This document shows, piece after piece, positions 21,801 through 32,863 of a stretch of 64,000 bases of DNA. A model generated the notes under the pieces. That model worked only from the letters and a program-made list of their open reading frames with translations, was not told the DNA's origin and made no database searches. Position 1 is the first letter of the stretch, and each line of letters opens with the position of its first letter. This stretch comes from Tenebrio molitor. Its lineage: Eukaryota > Arthropoda > Insecta > Coleoptera > Tenebrionidae. The DNA lies in the NCBI RefSeq assembly GCF_963966145.1, contig NC_091046.1:47740001-47804000 (forward strand), given 5' to 3'. The position numbers and the translations under genes are program-made.

Positions 21801-24467
21801 GACCATCGACAACTTTTCTCTCCGAGGACAAGACGCTCCTCTAATCTGATTTGCATCTGGGACATTTGCGAGCCCACCCTTTGATCTCCGATTTTAAGGG
21901 CCGCTCAGGTCCGGCTCTGGGGGATATAATTCGACGGATCAACCCTAAAATCAGCCGTCTTTCGATCTAATCTTTTTCTGTGATGCGCCCCCGCGTCCAA
22001 TAAGACGGATTTTTGGAATTTTTTCTCCGCATCGACGGCGTTTTGTCGGCTATCGATTTCATATTAAAACTGACGGATGTCCGGGGTTGCGCCACCCCTA
22101 CACGAGACGAACTCGTAATGTGGTTCTACTCCTAATACTTTGGAAGTTTGACGGTTTCTTGCCGCAACTCCGTTATTATAATTAACACGAACTGTAATCC
22201 TCCGTTTCTCTGTTTATGAGGGCTGGCGAAATGTAGAATGGGTTTTTTAGGCCGCACCCCCAACTGAAGGGACTCGGCTCGTTATGGATAACAGGACTGT
22301 TTAATTTAGGACCGTGTTTGCCGAATTACGGCGATTTTGTCCCGCCGCTGTTTAGATACATTGGGTCGTGCATCATATTTTGGGGACCCGAGGGTCAAAG
22401 ATGTCTCAGTAATTTTGCTCTTTATGGTCTCGGATGCGCACAAGGGTAGTCAACGGTATCTCGTGAATTTCAACGTTCGCAAAAAACAATCCAAAAGGAA
22501 TTTGTCGTTATTAGCAAAAGCATTTGGTCTCGCATTAATGACTTGAATAAAATAAATGTAATTTAAATTCTTTGACACCGGATGAGTCTGACAGTTGCAA
22601 GAATTACAGCTCTCTAAATGCTGTAACAACAAATTGATAACTTCGAGCGACGTAACTACGGAAAATGTCTGTTTCAGTTGTCTCAGTTCTACAAATTATA
22701 TTGAGATGTAAAAATGGTGGATGCGCCAAGTCAAATTAGAACTAAATACCAAATATCTTTGTTGTACGAGGAATGACATTTGAGCCAAAGGTTGTATTTG
22801 ATAGACCATTTTAGCAGGAATTTAATCCCGAGAATTTTATGTCGCTATCTTTTATATTAATTTTGGAATATTCGATTTTCTTGAACCGCAACATTGTTGG
22901 ACGCGCCGGGGTAAAAGTTTAAATATCTTTCTTGTTCATGGAGCTATGCTCTGTGCAAAATGGTATTGTGTAAACTTATTTATAGCAAACACATCCGAGA
23001 ACATCCCATGTTTCCACCTCCAATATCAGCTTTGATAAGTTTATTTTAATAAATGACAAAAACCATGGAGACGCTGGGTCAAATTTGAATTGAAATATTA
23101 TGTACAGGGTGTTATTGAAAGTTGTACAGATATTTTAACCACGAGCTACTGGCTTCATGTAGAACTCGGAAAAAATATCTAAAAAATTCTATGTCAAAAA
23201 ATAAAATGACATTTATTTTTTGAGCTACAATTTTTTTAAATTGCTTTTAGTCTTCTACGTTGTCAAACAACCTCGTAGGTAAAATTTCGACACATTTTAA
23301 AAATACACCCTGTATATCATATTTTATAAAACGTACACCAATGCGGTTTCCTTGTTTTAAAGCATATGTCCTATAGGTTACTTCGCATTGGCGTACATCT
23401 TATAAAACATGATATACAGGGTGTATTTTTAAAATGTGCCGAAATTTTACCTACGAGGTTGTAAGACAACGTAGAAAACTAAAAGCAATTTAAAAAAATT
23501 GTACTTTTGTCATTTTATTTTTTGCCATAGAATTTTTTAGCTCGTGGTTAAAATATCTGTACAACTTTCAATAACACCCTGTATATCTGTCGTGTTAAAG
23601 AGCTGAATTACATCTGCCTTTTGTAGATTATTTAAAGAGAAATTAAGCGAGAAAATCGCATTTCTCTATTTTCCACGTTAACGATGAAAATTTTGTTTTA
23701 CTGAAGTGGAAAATTGGTAGATGCACCGGAACAAATTAGAACCAAGCTCTAGTTAATTTTGTGGTAGAAGAAGCAACAATATTGTTGTCAAGTTAAAATA
23801 TTAAATTTTTCACGAGTTGAGGGATTTAATACGATTTCCCCAAGTTTTTCCAAATAATTTGCAAGCTTTTAAAATGTCATTATTAGTTTATAAAGTTTAC
23901 GCAACTATCCAAAGAGTTTATGAAATTTTGCTTCAAAGGTTTTGGATAAAATCTTGGAACCACCGCTTCCACTCCATCTCGTTAAAATATGTTCATCACC
24001 AACCTCAGCTTGGGCAGCTCGCAGTAGACCCACTCGGAGACGTCCTCAATCCTGACTTCCCTGTGCGTGGAGGTCAAATCCAGCTTATTCCCGGCCACCA
24101 CAATCGGTATGTCCTGGTAGTCCCCCCTTTGCTCCCGGATCTCCTCGAAGCACTGCTTGATGCAGTCGAAAGATGGCGCCGACGTGACGGCGTAGACGAG
24201 CAGGAAAGCGTGAGCTGTGGCGATGCAGAGCCTCCTCATCGCAGGAAATTGCATGTCCCCTGCGGTGTCCAGAATGTCCACTTTGAGGGTCATGTGCCCT
24301 AGGTCATACTCGCGGTTGTAGAGGTCCTCGATGGTGCTGCGGTACTTGTCCGAGTAGGTGTTCATCAGGAAGCGTTTGATTATGCAGCTCTTGCCGACAC
24401 CGGCCCCGCCGAGGATGACCAAGCGAATGCGCTCGTAGTCGGACATGGTGGTGCCGTTGTTGTTCAT
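18850..24467 (-). CDS. Ras-superfamily small GTPase, atypical (Rhes/Dexras-like features)
   Basis: Exon 24467-24004 and exon 19177-18850 join in frame (AG|G) across a 4.8-kb intron to 263 aa. An in-frame upstream TGA supports the start. It has G1 GGAGVGKS (20-27), effector-region Thr45 in RSTIED, G3 DTAGD (67-71), G4 NKLD (127-130) and G5 ECSAK (160-164). A basic Ser-rich extension of about 90 residues ends in CTVS, a CAAX-type farnesylation box, so plasma-membrane attachment is likely. The Ras-12 position is Ala22 and the Ras-61 position is Asp71 rather than Gly and Gln. Members of the Rhes/Dexras1 group also deviate there, and FPAMRRL after DTAG is shared with them. A poorly hydrolysing, mostly GTP-bound protein is inferred. 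Exact orthology is unclear. Confidence 0.88.
20941..21270 (+). repeat. Satellite monomers (two) in the Ras-like gene intron
   Basis: Two degenerate monomers start with the core at about 20941 (TTGAGGGATGCGCCCGA) and 21102 (TTGGTGGATGCGCCGAG), 161 bp apart. After the first core comes AAATATCTTTGTG, the second conserved box of the family. The rest is AT-rich and diverged. Confidence 0.6.
22706..23800 (+). repeat. Satellite array interrupted by a foldback element
   Basis: Cores occur at about 22710 (AATGGTGGATGCGCCAAG), 22888 (GTTGGACGCGCCGGGG), 23055 (CATGGAGACGCTGGGT) and 23709 (TTGGTAGATGCACCGGA). The first three are spaced 167-178 bp. The third monomer is split by the 480-bp foldback element and resumes after it with the family's TTTCTCTATTTTCCACGTTA box, so the true spacing to the fourth core is again about 170 bp. 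Confidence 0.65.
23103..23586. mobile_element. Foldback/MITE element with ACAGGGTGT ends, about 480 bp
   Basis: The two halves are long inverted copies: left arm from about 23103 (TACAGGGTGTTATTGAAAGT) to 23345, right arm from about 23380 to 23586. Their centres (CACCAATGCG / CGCATTGGCG) also pair. The left arm has a 28-bp insertion and small gaps relative to the right. CAGGGTGT ends flanked by TA fit a TA-targeting DNA transposon relic. It sits inside a satellite monomer, so it is younger than that monomer. Confidence 0.75.
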
Positions 24468-24676
24468 CGAAGAGGCGCAAATTCGGATTTTTCTGATGGC
24501 TTTATCTCAGCATTTCTGGGGATCGGGTCGGATTTCAATTAAGGCCGAATTGTCGACGAGGGTGGCCAATTTATTCAGTTTCACCAAGACCAATTAGTTC
24601 AAAGCCTTGACATTGGGAGGCGCAAGAGGCGGCCAGACCTGCAACGCAGCAAAAATTATTTCATTCAAACTGACGC

Positions 24677-25745
24677 AAAAATGGTGGATGCAAATTACAC
24701 AATCGGAAAATATCTTTATTGTTTTGGGGGTCGCATCCAATTTAAAAAACATTCTCTTGTACATTTCATTGTGCCGAATTTGATAAAAAAAACTGTATAC
24801 TCCTATCTTTGACAGTAACGTGATAATTTTATTTTATTTAGCACAAAAATGGTGAATGCGCTGGGATAATTTTGGATAAATTCATGTTTAGCTTTGTTGT
24901 TTGAGGAACAATTTGAAATCTACCAATTGAGCTCTCTGAAGCTTTAAATTGCAGATCTAACCAGGAAAACAACATATTTCAGTCTCGGACAACGCTATGA
25001 AATGATCTGAATTTGTAAAATGGTGGAGGCGCCGGGTTAAATAACGAAACCTGAAATATGATGTTTTGAGGGTTTCATTCAGTCTAAAAACACTCTCTTG
25101 TGGAATTTATTACACTGAATTTAATAAGGAAACCCGCATATTTTTATCTCTAACAGTAACGTGACAATTTAATTTTTCGGTAGCAAAATGGTGGATGTGC
25201 CCAGACAAGATTTTGCCTTGTTGTTTGGGAAACAGTCTGCAATGTCCTAAATAAGCTTTATGGAGCTTTTGAATGCAAATTTAACTTGGAAAACCATATC
25301 AGATGCTAACACAGTATTAAATGAACGGAATTTGAAAATAATGAATGGGTCGAGAAAAAACATGAAATATCTTTCTTGTTCCATTAATTCTAAAAAACAC
25401 TCTCTTGTAGATTTTATTATGTTGAATCCCAGAAAAAAAAACCGCTGTAGTTCTATCTTTATTGATAACGTGACAATTTTATTTTATTTTTATAGAAAAA
25501 TGGTGGATGCGCCGGGACGAATTTTGTATAAATTCTTGGTAGCTTTGTTGCTTGTAGAACAATTTTAAATGCATGAGCTTTGTGGAGTCCTTTGAAGCAA
25601 ATTTAACCAAGGGGTCTCACCCTTCTATTTCAAATATTGTCGTAAATAAAAATTAAAAATCGTGGATGCACCTGGAAATTTTTAATTAAAATCTTTACAT
25701 CATTTTATTGTTTGAGAGGCTGTGTTTGCTCAGAACTCCGGTTTG
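24677..25745 (+). repeat. Satellite array of seven monomers with alternating (dimeric) organisation
   Basis: Cores start at about 24677, 24844, 25016, 25184, 25335, 25495 and 25655, a period of 151-172 bp. Monomers 1, 3 and 5 share CACTCTCTTGT-type and CTATCTTTGACAGTAACGTG-type segments. Monomers 2, 4 and 6 share AGCTTTGTTGTTTGAGGAAC-type and GAGCTTTGAAGCAAATTTAAC-like segments. Odd and even monomers share little but the core. The repeat unit is therefore a dimer of about 320-340 bp. It lies just upstream of the Ras-like gene start. Confidence 0.75.
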
Positions 25746-26930
25746 TCAATCATTCCAAGATGAAGTGTCTTTTGCTCACCATCTTCTCGTCATTCAAACG
25801 TATTTCTTTGATCTCGTTAAAGTAAATATTTTCTTTTCTAGATGAATTAATAATTGTAGTGGAGAAAAACAATAATTATAAGAATGTTTATTTGCTGTAA
25901 GTAGTTTATTTAGACGTTCCGGAAAGAAGCTTAAAGCAACGAGCAATAACATCTGTGCTACCACATCTGTTGATCCACTAAAAGAAACGAACGAACTAAA
26001 CTGTCTCCTCTCTCTTCTTTATATAAATCCCCTTATCTAAAATTTTGCGCTTTCACCCCATCCTGTATCGCATCCTCCAGTCTGGCGTGTTCACCCCGAC
26101 ACTTTCATCTCGTCCCGAAATATTACTCCAATCTTGGCGAAACGGTTTAATAATATATCCTTCTGGGCATCCAGAACGGTCCAGATTGTGTCGGATAAGG
26201 CGAACTGCTCCTCGAAAAAATTCAAATTCGGGACCGACTCACTCCGCCAACATTAATCTCCGTTTAGCTGATAAGACCCCGAGAATTGCAATTGTACACT
26301 AAAGTTAAATGAGAATCGATCCGGCCTTTTGTGGCGTCGTTCGGAATCATAATTAAAACCTCACATCATTCGAATTAAATATTGCAGCCCCCGGCCATAA
26401 TATCATCACCAGAAGAGCTACTATTTTGCAACAAAAATCACCGGGGGCGGCGATGTAATTGGAAATTGTGCCGCACCCACATGGTGGAGTTCTTTGTGGA
26501 ATGATTCGAATTTCATTTCGCATAAGTTGCTTTCATGTTAAAAACGCGCATGGCGTGCCCCCGGGATTGCACACTCACCTACGCAAGATGTAAACTTTGT
26601 TTAAGGCCGCTCCCACAGGATAGCAAATGTGACTGACTGACGGAATCATTCGCCAAACATCTAAATGAATTTAAGAGATTCGACTTGATTAAAATAGAAA
26701 CTCTAACGAATTAAAAAAATAAATAAAAAAAAAGGTAAATTTAGAATCTCCGGGGAGATAACGATGTTGACTGGATCGAATGAAATACTACTATTCTGGT
26801 TTTGTTGTAAATAGCATTTTGGTTTCTAACCGAAATTTAATTCTGACATTAATCCAAATCATATTTTTGGTAATTATCATTCACGTCACATTAATTAATT
26901 GAATAAATTAATAATACATTTTGTTTTATA
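25746..26930. other. No gene seen
   Basis: Mixed AT-rich and moderate-GC sequence. The longest frame (85 codons at 26045-26302) has no recognisable motif. Confidence 0.4.
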
Positions 26931-27252
26931 AGCGCGTTCAAATGAAATCCTGGGCTGGGAAGGCGTTGGAAACCGTCAATTGTTGTGCTTTTTTAAAGCG
27001 TAGATTAATTGGAGCATCTTGACAGCTAACCTAAAATTTAGAGCCAAAAAAATCTTCTTTTTTTCTTTCTTTGCAATTGCAATATTGTATATTAGAAGCA
27101 GAATAACTTAACGATTCCTATTCTCGAAGCAAATATCTAAGGGCACCTTTTACTGAATTATGTGCCGATTAAACATAAAAAACGGCGGGAAATTCAAACT
27201 TTACACTGTTCTAAACGGTTTAATTTTTCCAACGCTTACTCAGCCCAGGATT
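26931..27252 (+). mobile_element. MITE family copy 1 (right end truncated)
   Basis: It starts GCGCGTTCAAATGAAATCCT and ends in the matching CTCAGCCCAGGATTT, a terminal inverted repeat. The inner landmarks TTGACAGCTAACCTAAAATTT and CGGCGGGAAATTCAAACTTT are present. The outer end of the right TIR is lost, and the centre is shortened. Confidence 0.75.
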
Positions 27253-28195
27253 TATAATAATAAAAAATAAACACGGCAAAGGTCGAATGGTTAATAAGCG
27301 GGGGTGGCCGAACAAGAGTTTTCTCTGAAAGAAAAATGTATTTTATTGAGGGAAGAATTTTATTTTGACCCAGTGAACCTGAAAAACTACAAACCCTCTC
27401 GCTCGCCTCGCATTTCTAATGCAATTACAACCCAGTGACGACGTTTCGACTGAACCGCCCCCGTCAGAGCCCACCCCTCGTTATTTCCCGCGAGACGCCG
27501 TTTGGCTGTTTTTCTAGTCAACAGTCCACGATTATTTATTATCCCGACTGGCTGAAAGTGTAGCTAAGTGGCATTCAGGCAAGGTGTATTCCATTATCCT
27601 GTTCCTCTTTCACCGGCGAAATGTAATCCGGACATGTGTTCGACTGCTGACACATGTTGCTTTGTGCTCTAAAAAATGACTGTAATATCGCCACCACCGC
27701 CGTTATTTATTCAATAATTGCAAAACGGGGAGTTTAGCGTGCGCGCTGTTTATCTGGGAGGCTTTGTTCTTGGATAAGAGTGCATCGGGGTGAAGTCGCT
27801 GCGGGGCACGCGTGCGGATAAGCTTTCAGGTCAAACACAAATCCCTGTTTCGTTTGCGGAAATAATAATTAGCGAGCGGTGGAAAAAGAGCCGCGGAGGG
27901 GTTATTGAAATTAACAAAGAGCAGGTCTAGAGAAGGATAAAAATCATCCGGTATGGTGTAGGGGGAAAGTGTTGAAAACAAAGCAAATGTTAATAAACCA
28001 GAGAGATGGTCTCGCGGAGTTTAAGAAAAATTAAAAGAAAATACAAACAAAATATGATGAGGTAAATAAAATTAAAGTAAATTAAAGATTAGAGGAAAAA
28101 TGTGACAGCTTCTGGAAGGGTATTTTGATGAAAGGATCTTATAGAAACATTGTTTGAACTGTTTCTATTGAGAAGAGTGCCTTTAAATATTAAGT
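27253..28195. other. No gene seen
   Basis: No coding frame of interest and no repeat recognised. GC rises in 27400-27900, as in possible conserved non-coding DNA, but nothing specific can be assigned. Confidence 0.35.
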
Positions 28196-28930
28196 AAAAG
28201 TGGTGGAGGCGCTGGGAAATTTTCTTCATTAAAAATAACGATATCTCGATGTCAATTTATTCAGGTCAAATTTTAAAGCTGTGTGTTATAGACCTAAGTA
28301 AGCCGAGTCGAATGCAAGAAACTGTATATTTGTATCTTTTACATTGACCGAGAAAACTGTATTTAACAATCGCGAAAAAATGGTGGAGGCGCCGGGATAT
28401 TTCAAAAATAAACCGATGGATATCCACGTAATGCTTTGAGTTAGATAAGACCTGATAGCAACATCTTATAGATGTAGTTAAGGCGGATAAAATGTAAAAG
28501 CCGCATTTCTCTAACTTTAACACTGGTCGAGAAATCTGCATTTACATATATAGTTAGTTTTTATATTTTTTCAGTAGAACGGAGGATGTTTTCCTTGTAG
28601 TGCATCTAATCTGAAAACTGTATTTTAGAGGTTTAATTATTGCCGAACCGAATGCAAAAAATTGCATTCATCTATCTCTAATACCAGTCGAGAAAACTGC
28701 ATTTATGTAGTGCATCAAGATGATTTTCATCTTTTCAGAAACGTGACGATATCTTCCTTCCGGAGTGAGGTAAAGCCAATGTGGAAACTGTGTTTAGTAG
28801 ATTTAATTGTAGAGAAGCGAATGTGAAAAGTGGTATAATTCTGGTTTTAACATCGGTGGAGAAAAGTATATTTATTTTAGTAAAAATGGTGGAGGCGCCG
28901 GGATACTTTGAAATACAAATAGCAATATCT
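28196..28930 (+). repeat. Satellite array, second subfamily (about five monomers)
   Basis: Clear cores start at about 28198 (GTGGTGGAGGCGCTGGG), 28376 (AATGGTGGAGGCGCCGGG) and 28882 (the same). Degenerate monomers in between carry only remnants (GAACGGAGGATG near 28560). Shared inner boxes are CGAATGCAAGAAACTG-like and GTCGAGAAAACTGCATTTA-like segments. Spacing is about 160-190 bp. GAGGCGCC replaces the GATGCGCC of the 24.7-kb array. Confidence 0.65.
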
Positions 28931-29107
28931 CGCTCACGACTTATGTGTAATATTTTATAGTTCAAATTTTTCTTTGGTTGTGGTTCATAAAAACTTCGAG
29001 GCAATCGAAAAGATGATTTTTCAACTCTTTCTACTTCCTCACAAGTGAATTCCTTTGGTCCAAATCGTATCCCAACTCGAGATATCCAATGTTGGAATTG
29101 ATTCTAA

Positions 29108-29390
29108 TCTTTCTTCTTCTTCTTCAGCCTCATCGACGATCCGTCTTTTTCGAGAAAATCGTATTTCATGTTTACACGAGCCGCAATTCGTCACACTTCA
29201 TATTTTGCTGTTTTAGGTCAACACCGCTTCATTTCGTGTCGATTTGTGTACCTGCGAATCGCCGATAACGTCCCCATTCCGCGGTCGTTTATTTGCAAAT
29301 CAACACAACGAGTGCAGCGACAGTGAACGATTGCGACGAAATAAACGAATGAAAATTCCCCGACTCTTTGTCCGCGGAAGCGGAAAATAA
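29108..29390 (+). repeat. Duplicated segment, copy A (partner at 32093-32370)
   Basis: About 280 bp, from CTTCTTCTTCAGCC to CTCTTTGTCCGCGGAA, matches 32093-32370 with gaps. The best part shares ACCTGC-AA-CGCCGATAAC and AAATAAACGAATGAAAATTC. Each copy directly follows a satellite core (28882 and 32051), so satellite and flank were duplicated together. Confidence 0.6.
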
Positions 29391-31715
29391 AGTTGTCGAA
29401 ACTGGTAAAAACTACGCCCCACCTGCCTGTGTACTGACGTGCTAAAAATCAAATTACTCGCTGAGAAAACTCGCCCACTTAGTCTGTGTGTACCGATTGC
29501 ACAACTTTTTTCCGTAGTCAGCATGGCCGGAAGCTTTCCACTTCTGTCCAACTTACTCAATACATAAATGAAATATGTCATGCGAATTGGTAAACTACGT
29601 TGCACGAATCCTAATCATTTCCACGGCATTCGGGCGTGAATTTCTCAACTAGTTTGGAACTATTCGAGTCGTAGAGCGCGCTTATTACCTAAACACTAAT
29701 ATAAAAATCGATGGGGTGCGACGGTACGCGAACTAGGGGTGCAATAAAACTTACGAACAGGTATACGTCTCGGTTACCATGGCAGTTTACACATGCTACC
29801 CTTCCTACCGAGTGACAGGCAATAAACTTCATATTAAGTCCACGTCAGGGGCGTACAAAGACCGATCGCCACCCTTTGCACAAACTACAGGCGCCAGGTT
29901 TGGACCCGACAAGCTTCGACGGATCTCTTAAGGGGCTATTCTACTCTAGAATTGGATACTTTTGTGGAACTTTTGAGTGTACACCTTCAGCGTAAACATT
30001 TTTTGCACAAGTTTAAAATTAGACTTGTCATAAGCGATTAGCTCACATCAACGAAAACAAGCTTTCACGTTAAATTACATTATCTTAAAGCCCCTTGTTT
30101 TTAGGCAACCAAGTAATCACATCAATTTACCTTTAGTATAATACAGTTATGCTACGTATTGTAGGTGGCAAATTTCGCAGATAATAACGAACTCAAATGA
30201 GAACTTTGAGAAATCTTCGGTATAAAAGAAAGTGTACTTATCACATTTTCTCTCTTCAACAGGACATAATTCAGATTTTTTTTATTTGAACAGACGCGTT
30301 CATCTCCCACGCTCGTTAATCATTCCGACATTACGATGTTCTCTTTCATTCCTTCAGATGATTTGAATTTTTCATATTACCTCGGGCCACAAATTCATGT
30401 TTTTATTGCAAGGTAGGCAACACATTAAATGTATAGGAGTGGGGGAAGTGTACTCGTGCGGACCTGCCTCTACAATTCCTCTGCATATTCATATTTCGTA
30501 GAGGAATCCACTTTCTTGCTCGGTTTAAAATTTAAATACTCGCTCAGATATTCAAATTTTAATCCCGACGAACCTATTGTCAGCTCCGTATTTAAAATTT
30601 AAATTTTATTAGTGGCGAAATTTCGATTGCGATTTTGACCCTCTCTACTAGTCCCTCATCGTTAACAATTATTCGGAGCTTGGAAGAAAACGTGGGTCCG
30701 CTACTTCCACCCCATGCGAAGCCATTAACAGATATTCGTGCGTATCGAGTTGACAGATATTAAATTCCGTATGAATAATGTTTATAAATGACCGGGTCGA
30801 GAGCTCTGACAAATGACAAGTTATTGTCTGTGTTCATTTCGCACCCGGTTAAGCTCCATTAAACAACAATATCGAGTGCTTTTTTAATGGATCTGAGCTT
30901 GCTACATCTAAATCGCGGCATCGCATGTGATCAACTCCGAAAACTCCCGCCCCGTCATTATTCCAGATTTACATAAACCATTACGAGATTTTTATCAATT
31001 TTATTTTGCTCGCTCGCGCCGGCTCGCCCCTCACATTATGCAAATCGGTATTATTTTCGGGGCGATTTCTGATATTTTTAATATCGGAGGGCCGCCTTAT
31101 CCGGCTCTTTGTATGCCGGTGCTGTTTGAAAAGGCACACAATCCGCGTATCTTGCGTGATACGAATGCTTCGGTGGCACTTAGGGCGCGGGCTCATAAAC
31201 TTGATCCACTCGGTTAAAAGTTGATAGTTGCGTGTCGGGTCGTGGCTGCATTTGTCCCTCGCAATACATTTTATTGGGCTTTGGGAAGACTGAATATTTA
31301 GAGGCGACGTCATTTTTCATACGGCGATCCCGTGCGTGTCGCTCAACTTGTCTTGCTTCTGACGTTTATTGCTTAATTATTTTCGACCGCCGTTCTTGGA
31401 CTGTCCATTTCTCTTTATTTTGTCTACCAGAGAGTCGAGCATTGCGACTCGAGAAATTAGGAAATATGGGAAAGCTTTCTCGCGGTGAAAGCTCCACTTA
31501 TCCAGAGACTCCATCAAATTTTTATAAATGTCTTTCCAAGAAAAATATTTCTTTTTGTTGCTGCTTATCAATCATTTTTTCTAACGTTTATACATCACTC
31601 AAATTTTTTAAGTTATCGTTTAATAGTTGTTATTTATGCGATATGCAACAAGTGTTTAAAGCACCAATTATTTTTAAAAGCACGCACGAGCGCAGTTATA
31701 CTCAACAATTTACGC
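29391..31715. other. No gene seen
   Basis: No recognisable exon. Open frames of 96-110 codons at 30927-31313 overlap each other on opposite strands and lack any known motif. Moderate GC and short near-palindromes could be regulatory DNA, but nothing can be named. Confidence 0.35.
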
Positions 31716-31855
31716 CAGTGGGATAAGAACTTACTTATCCCACTGAGTGGGGTAATGAAGCTCACTTATCCCACTGAGTGTGGCAATGAAATGCGTGTGG
31801 TAATGAAGTTCTTACCCGCTCAAAATGAGTGGGATAAGTGTCATTTATCCCACGG
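31716..31855. repeat. Small foldback with repeated TTATCCCAC / GTGGGATAA
   Basis: The element opens with GTGGGATAAG and closes with TTATCCCAC. Two further direct copies of CTTATCCCACTGAGTG (31734 and 31767) and one inverted copy (AGTGGGATAAGTG, about 31828) lie within 140 bp. It may be a short DNA-element relic built from TIR fragments. TTATC is also the GATA-factor core, so a binding-site cluster is an alternative. Confidence 0.5.
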
Positions 31856-31884
31856 GAGTAGATAAAGTGCATTTAAATGTTTTG

Positions 31885-32095
31885 CAAGAATGGTGGAGGC
31901 GCCGGGATATTTTTCAAATAAATATTTCGAAATTTATGTTGTGGCGTGAGTTACATGAAATATAAAATCTGCGTTTTATAGAAATAATGACAACGAATGC
32001 AGAAAATCGACAACACCGGTCGAAGATAATCCAGTTAAATATTGAACAAAAATGGTGAAGGCGCCGGAATATCTTGAAACACAAATAACGATATC
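31885..32095 (+). repeat. Satellite monomer pair
   Basis: Cores at about 31889 (AATGGTGGAGGCGCCGGG) and 32049 (AAATGGTGAAGGCGCCGGA), 160 bp apart, belong to the 28.2-kb subfamily (ACAACACCGGTCGAAGATAA-like inner box). Confidence 0.65.
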
Positions 32096-32370
32096 TTTCT
32101 TCTTCTTCAGGCTTACTGCTAATCCGTCGGCTAATTTTTCTTTTCTGAGAGAAGCTTGTTTCATATTTAGATAAGCCAAAAATTCGTTACACATGTTTTT
32201 TGCTATTCTGGGTCAACGCTGACCCAATTCAATTCGATTTGTCTACCTGCAAACCGCCGATAACATTCCCATTTCGCCGTGGTTTATTTGCACATCAACA
32301 CAACAGTGAACGATTGCGACCAAATAAACGAATGAAAATTCCTCGACTCTTTGTCCGCGGAAACATGTGC
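32093..32370 (+). repeat. Duplicated segment, copy B (partner at 29108-29390)
   Basis: It matches copy A through GCCGATAAC, TTTATTTGCACATCAACACA, AACGATTGCGACC and AATAAACGAATGAAAATTCC, with scattered substitutions and small deletions. It contains no coding frame. Confidence 0.6.
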
Positions 32371-32535
32371 AACATGTTAAAGCATTACTTTTTTTACAAA
32401 TGGAACGCAGCGAGTGCTCTCCTTACAATTATTAATAATTCTTCTCGTATTTTTAATCCGTCGTAGAATCTGTCAACACTAATTTGATGCTTAGTAACAG
32501 ACTTTGTAAATAGGTGACGTAAAGCTTATTTTTTA

Positions 32536-32852
32536 AAGAAAAAGAATACATCTTTCATTCCCTCCGAAGGGGAGCGGGCTGCTGAGGCTTTCCAGAACCT
32601 TTTCAGCCACACTGACGGGAAGATTCGGGATGGGTATGGTGAGGATGGGTGCGGAAGGAGGGTGGTAGGTAGTAGTGAGAGGTTGATACTGACCCAGCAT
32701 TCGCCTTATCTGTGGTATGAGACGTACCACGATGTGATGGTGTGGTGAAACCTCTGAAAAAAACCCACACCAGGTCAGGCGGCACCGGGGTTAGAACCCG
32801 GGACCTCCCGAATTCAAAGTGGCGCGCCACGCGCTTGGCCACAGTGCTCGGT
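32536..32852 (-). mobile_element. tRNA-derived SINE with 11-bp target-site duplication
   Basis: On the minus strand the head begins GACCGAGCACTGTGGCCAAG. It carries an A-box-like TGGCCAAGCG and a B-box GGTTCTAACCC, the internal RNA polymerase III promoter spaced as in a tRNA. A tRNA-unrelated body of about 220 bp follows and ends in TTCTTTTTCTTT. The identical CTTATTTTTTA on both sides (32525-32535 and 32853-32863) is a target duplication. The 79-codon frame inside is chance. The intact duplication suggests fairly recent insertion. Confidence 0.85.
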
Positions 32853-32863
32853 CTTATTTTTTA

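Noticed and set aside
23817..24302. 161-codon open frame on the plus strand
   Set aside because: It is antisense to the Ras-like GTPase exon, which has all G motifs; the plus-strand frame shows no known domain.
24677..25745. Regular spacing considered as a CRISPR-like array
   Set aside because: The core is 20 bp but the spacers are about 145 bp and themselves related; the host is an animal; this is a satellite.
32603..32842. 79-codon minus-strand frame
   Set aside because: It lies within the SINE and starts in its tRNA-like head.
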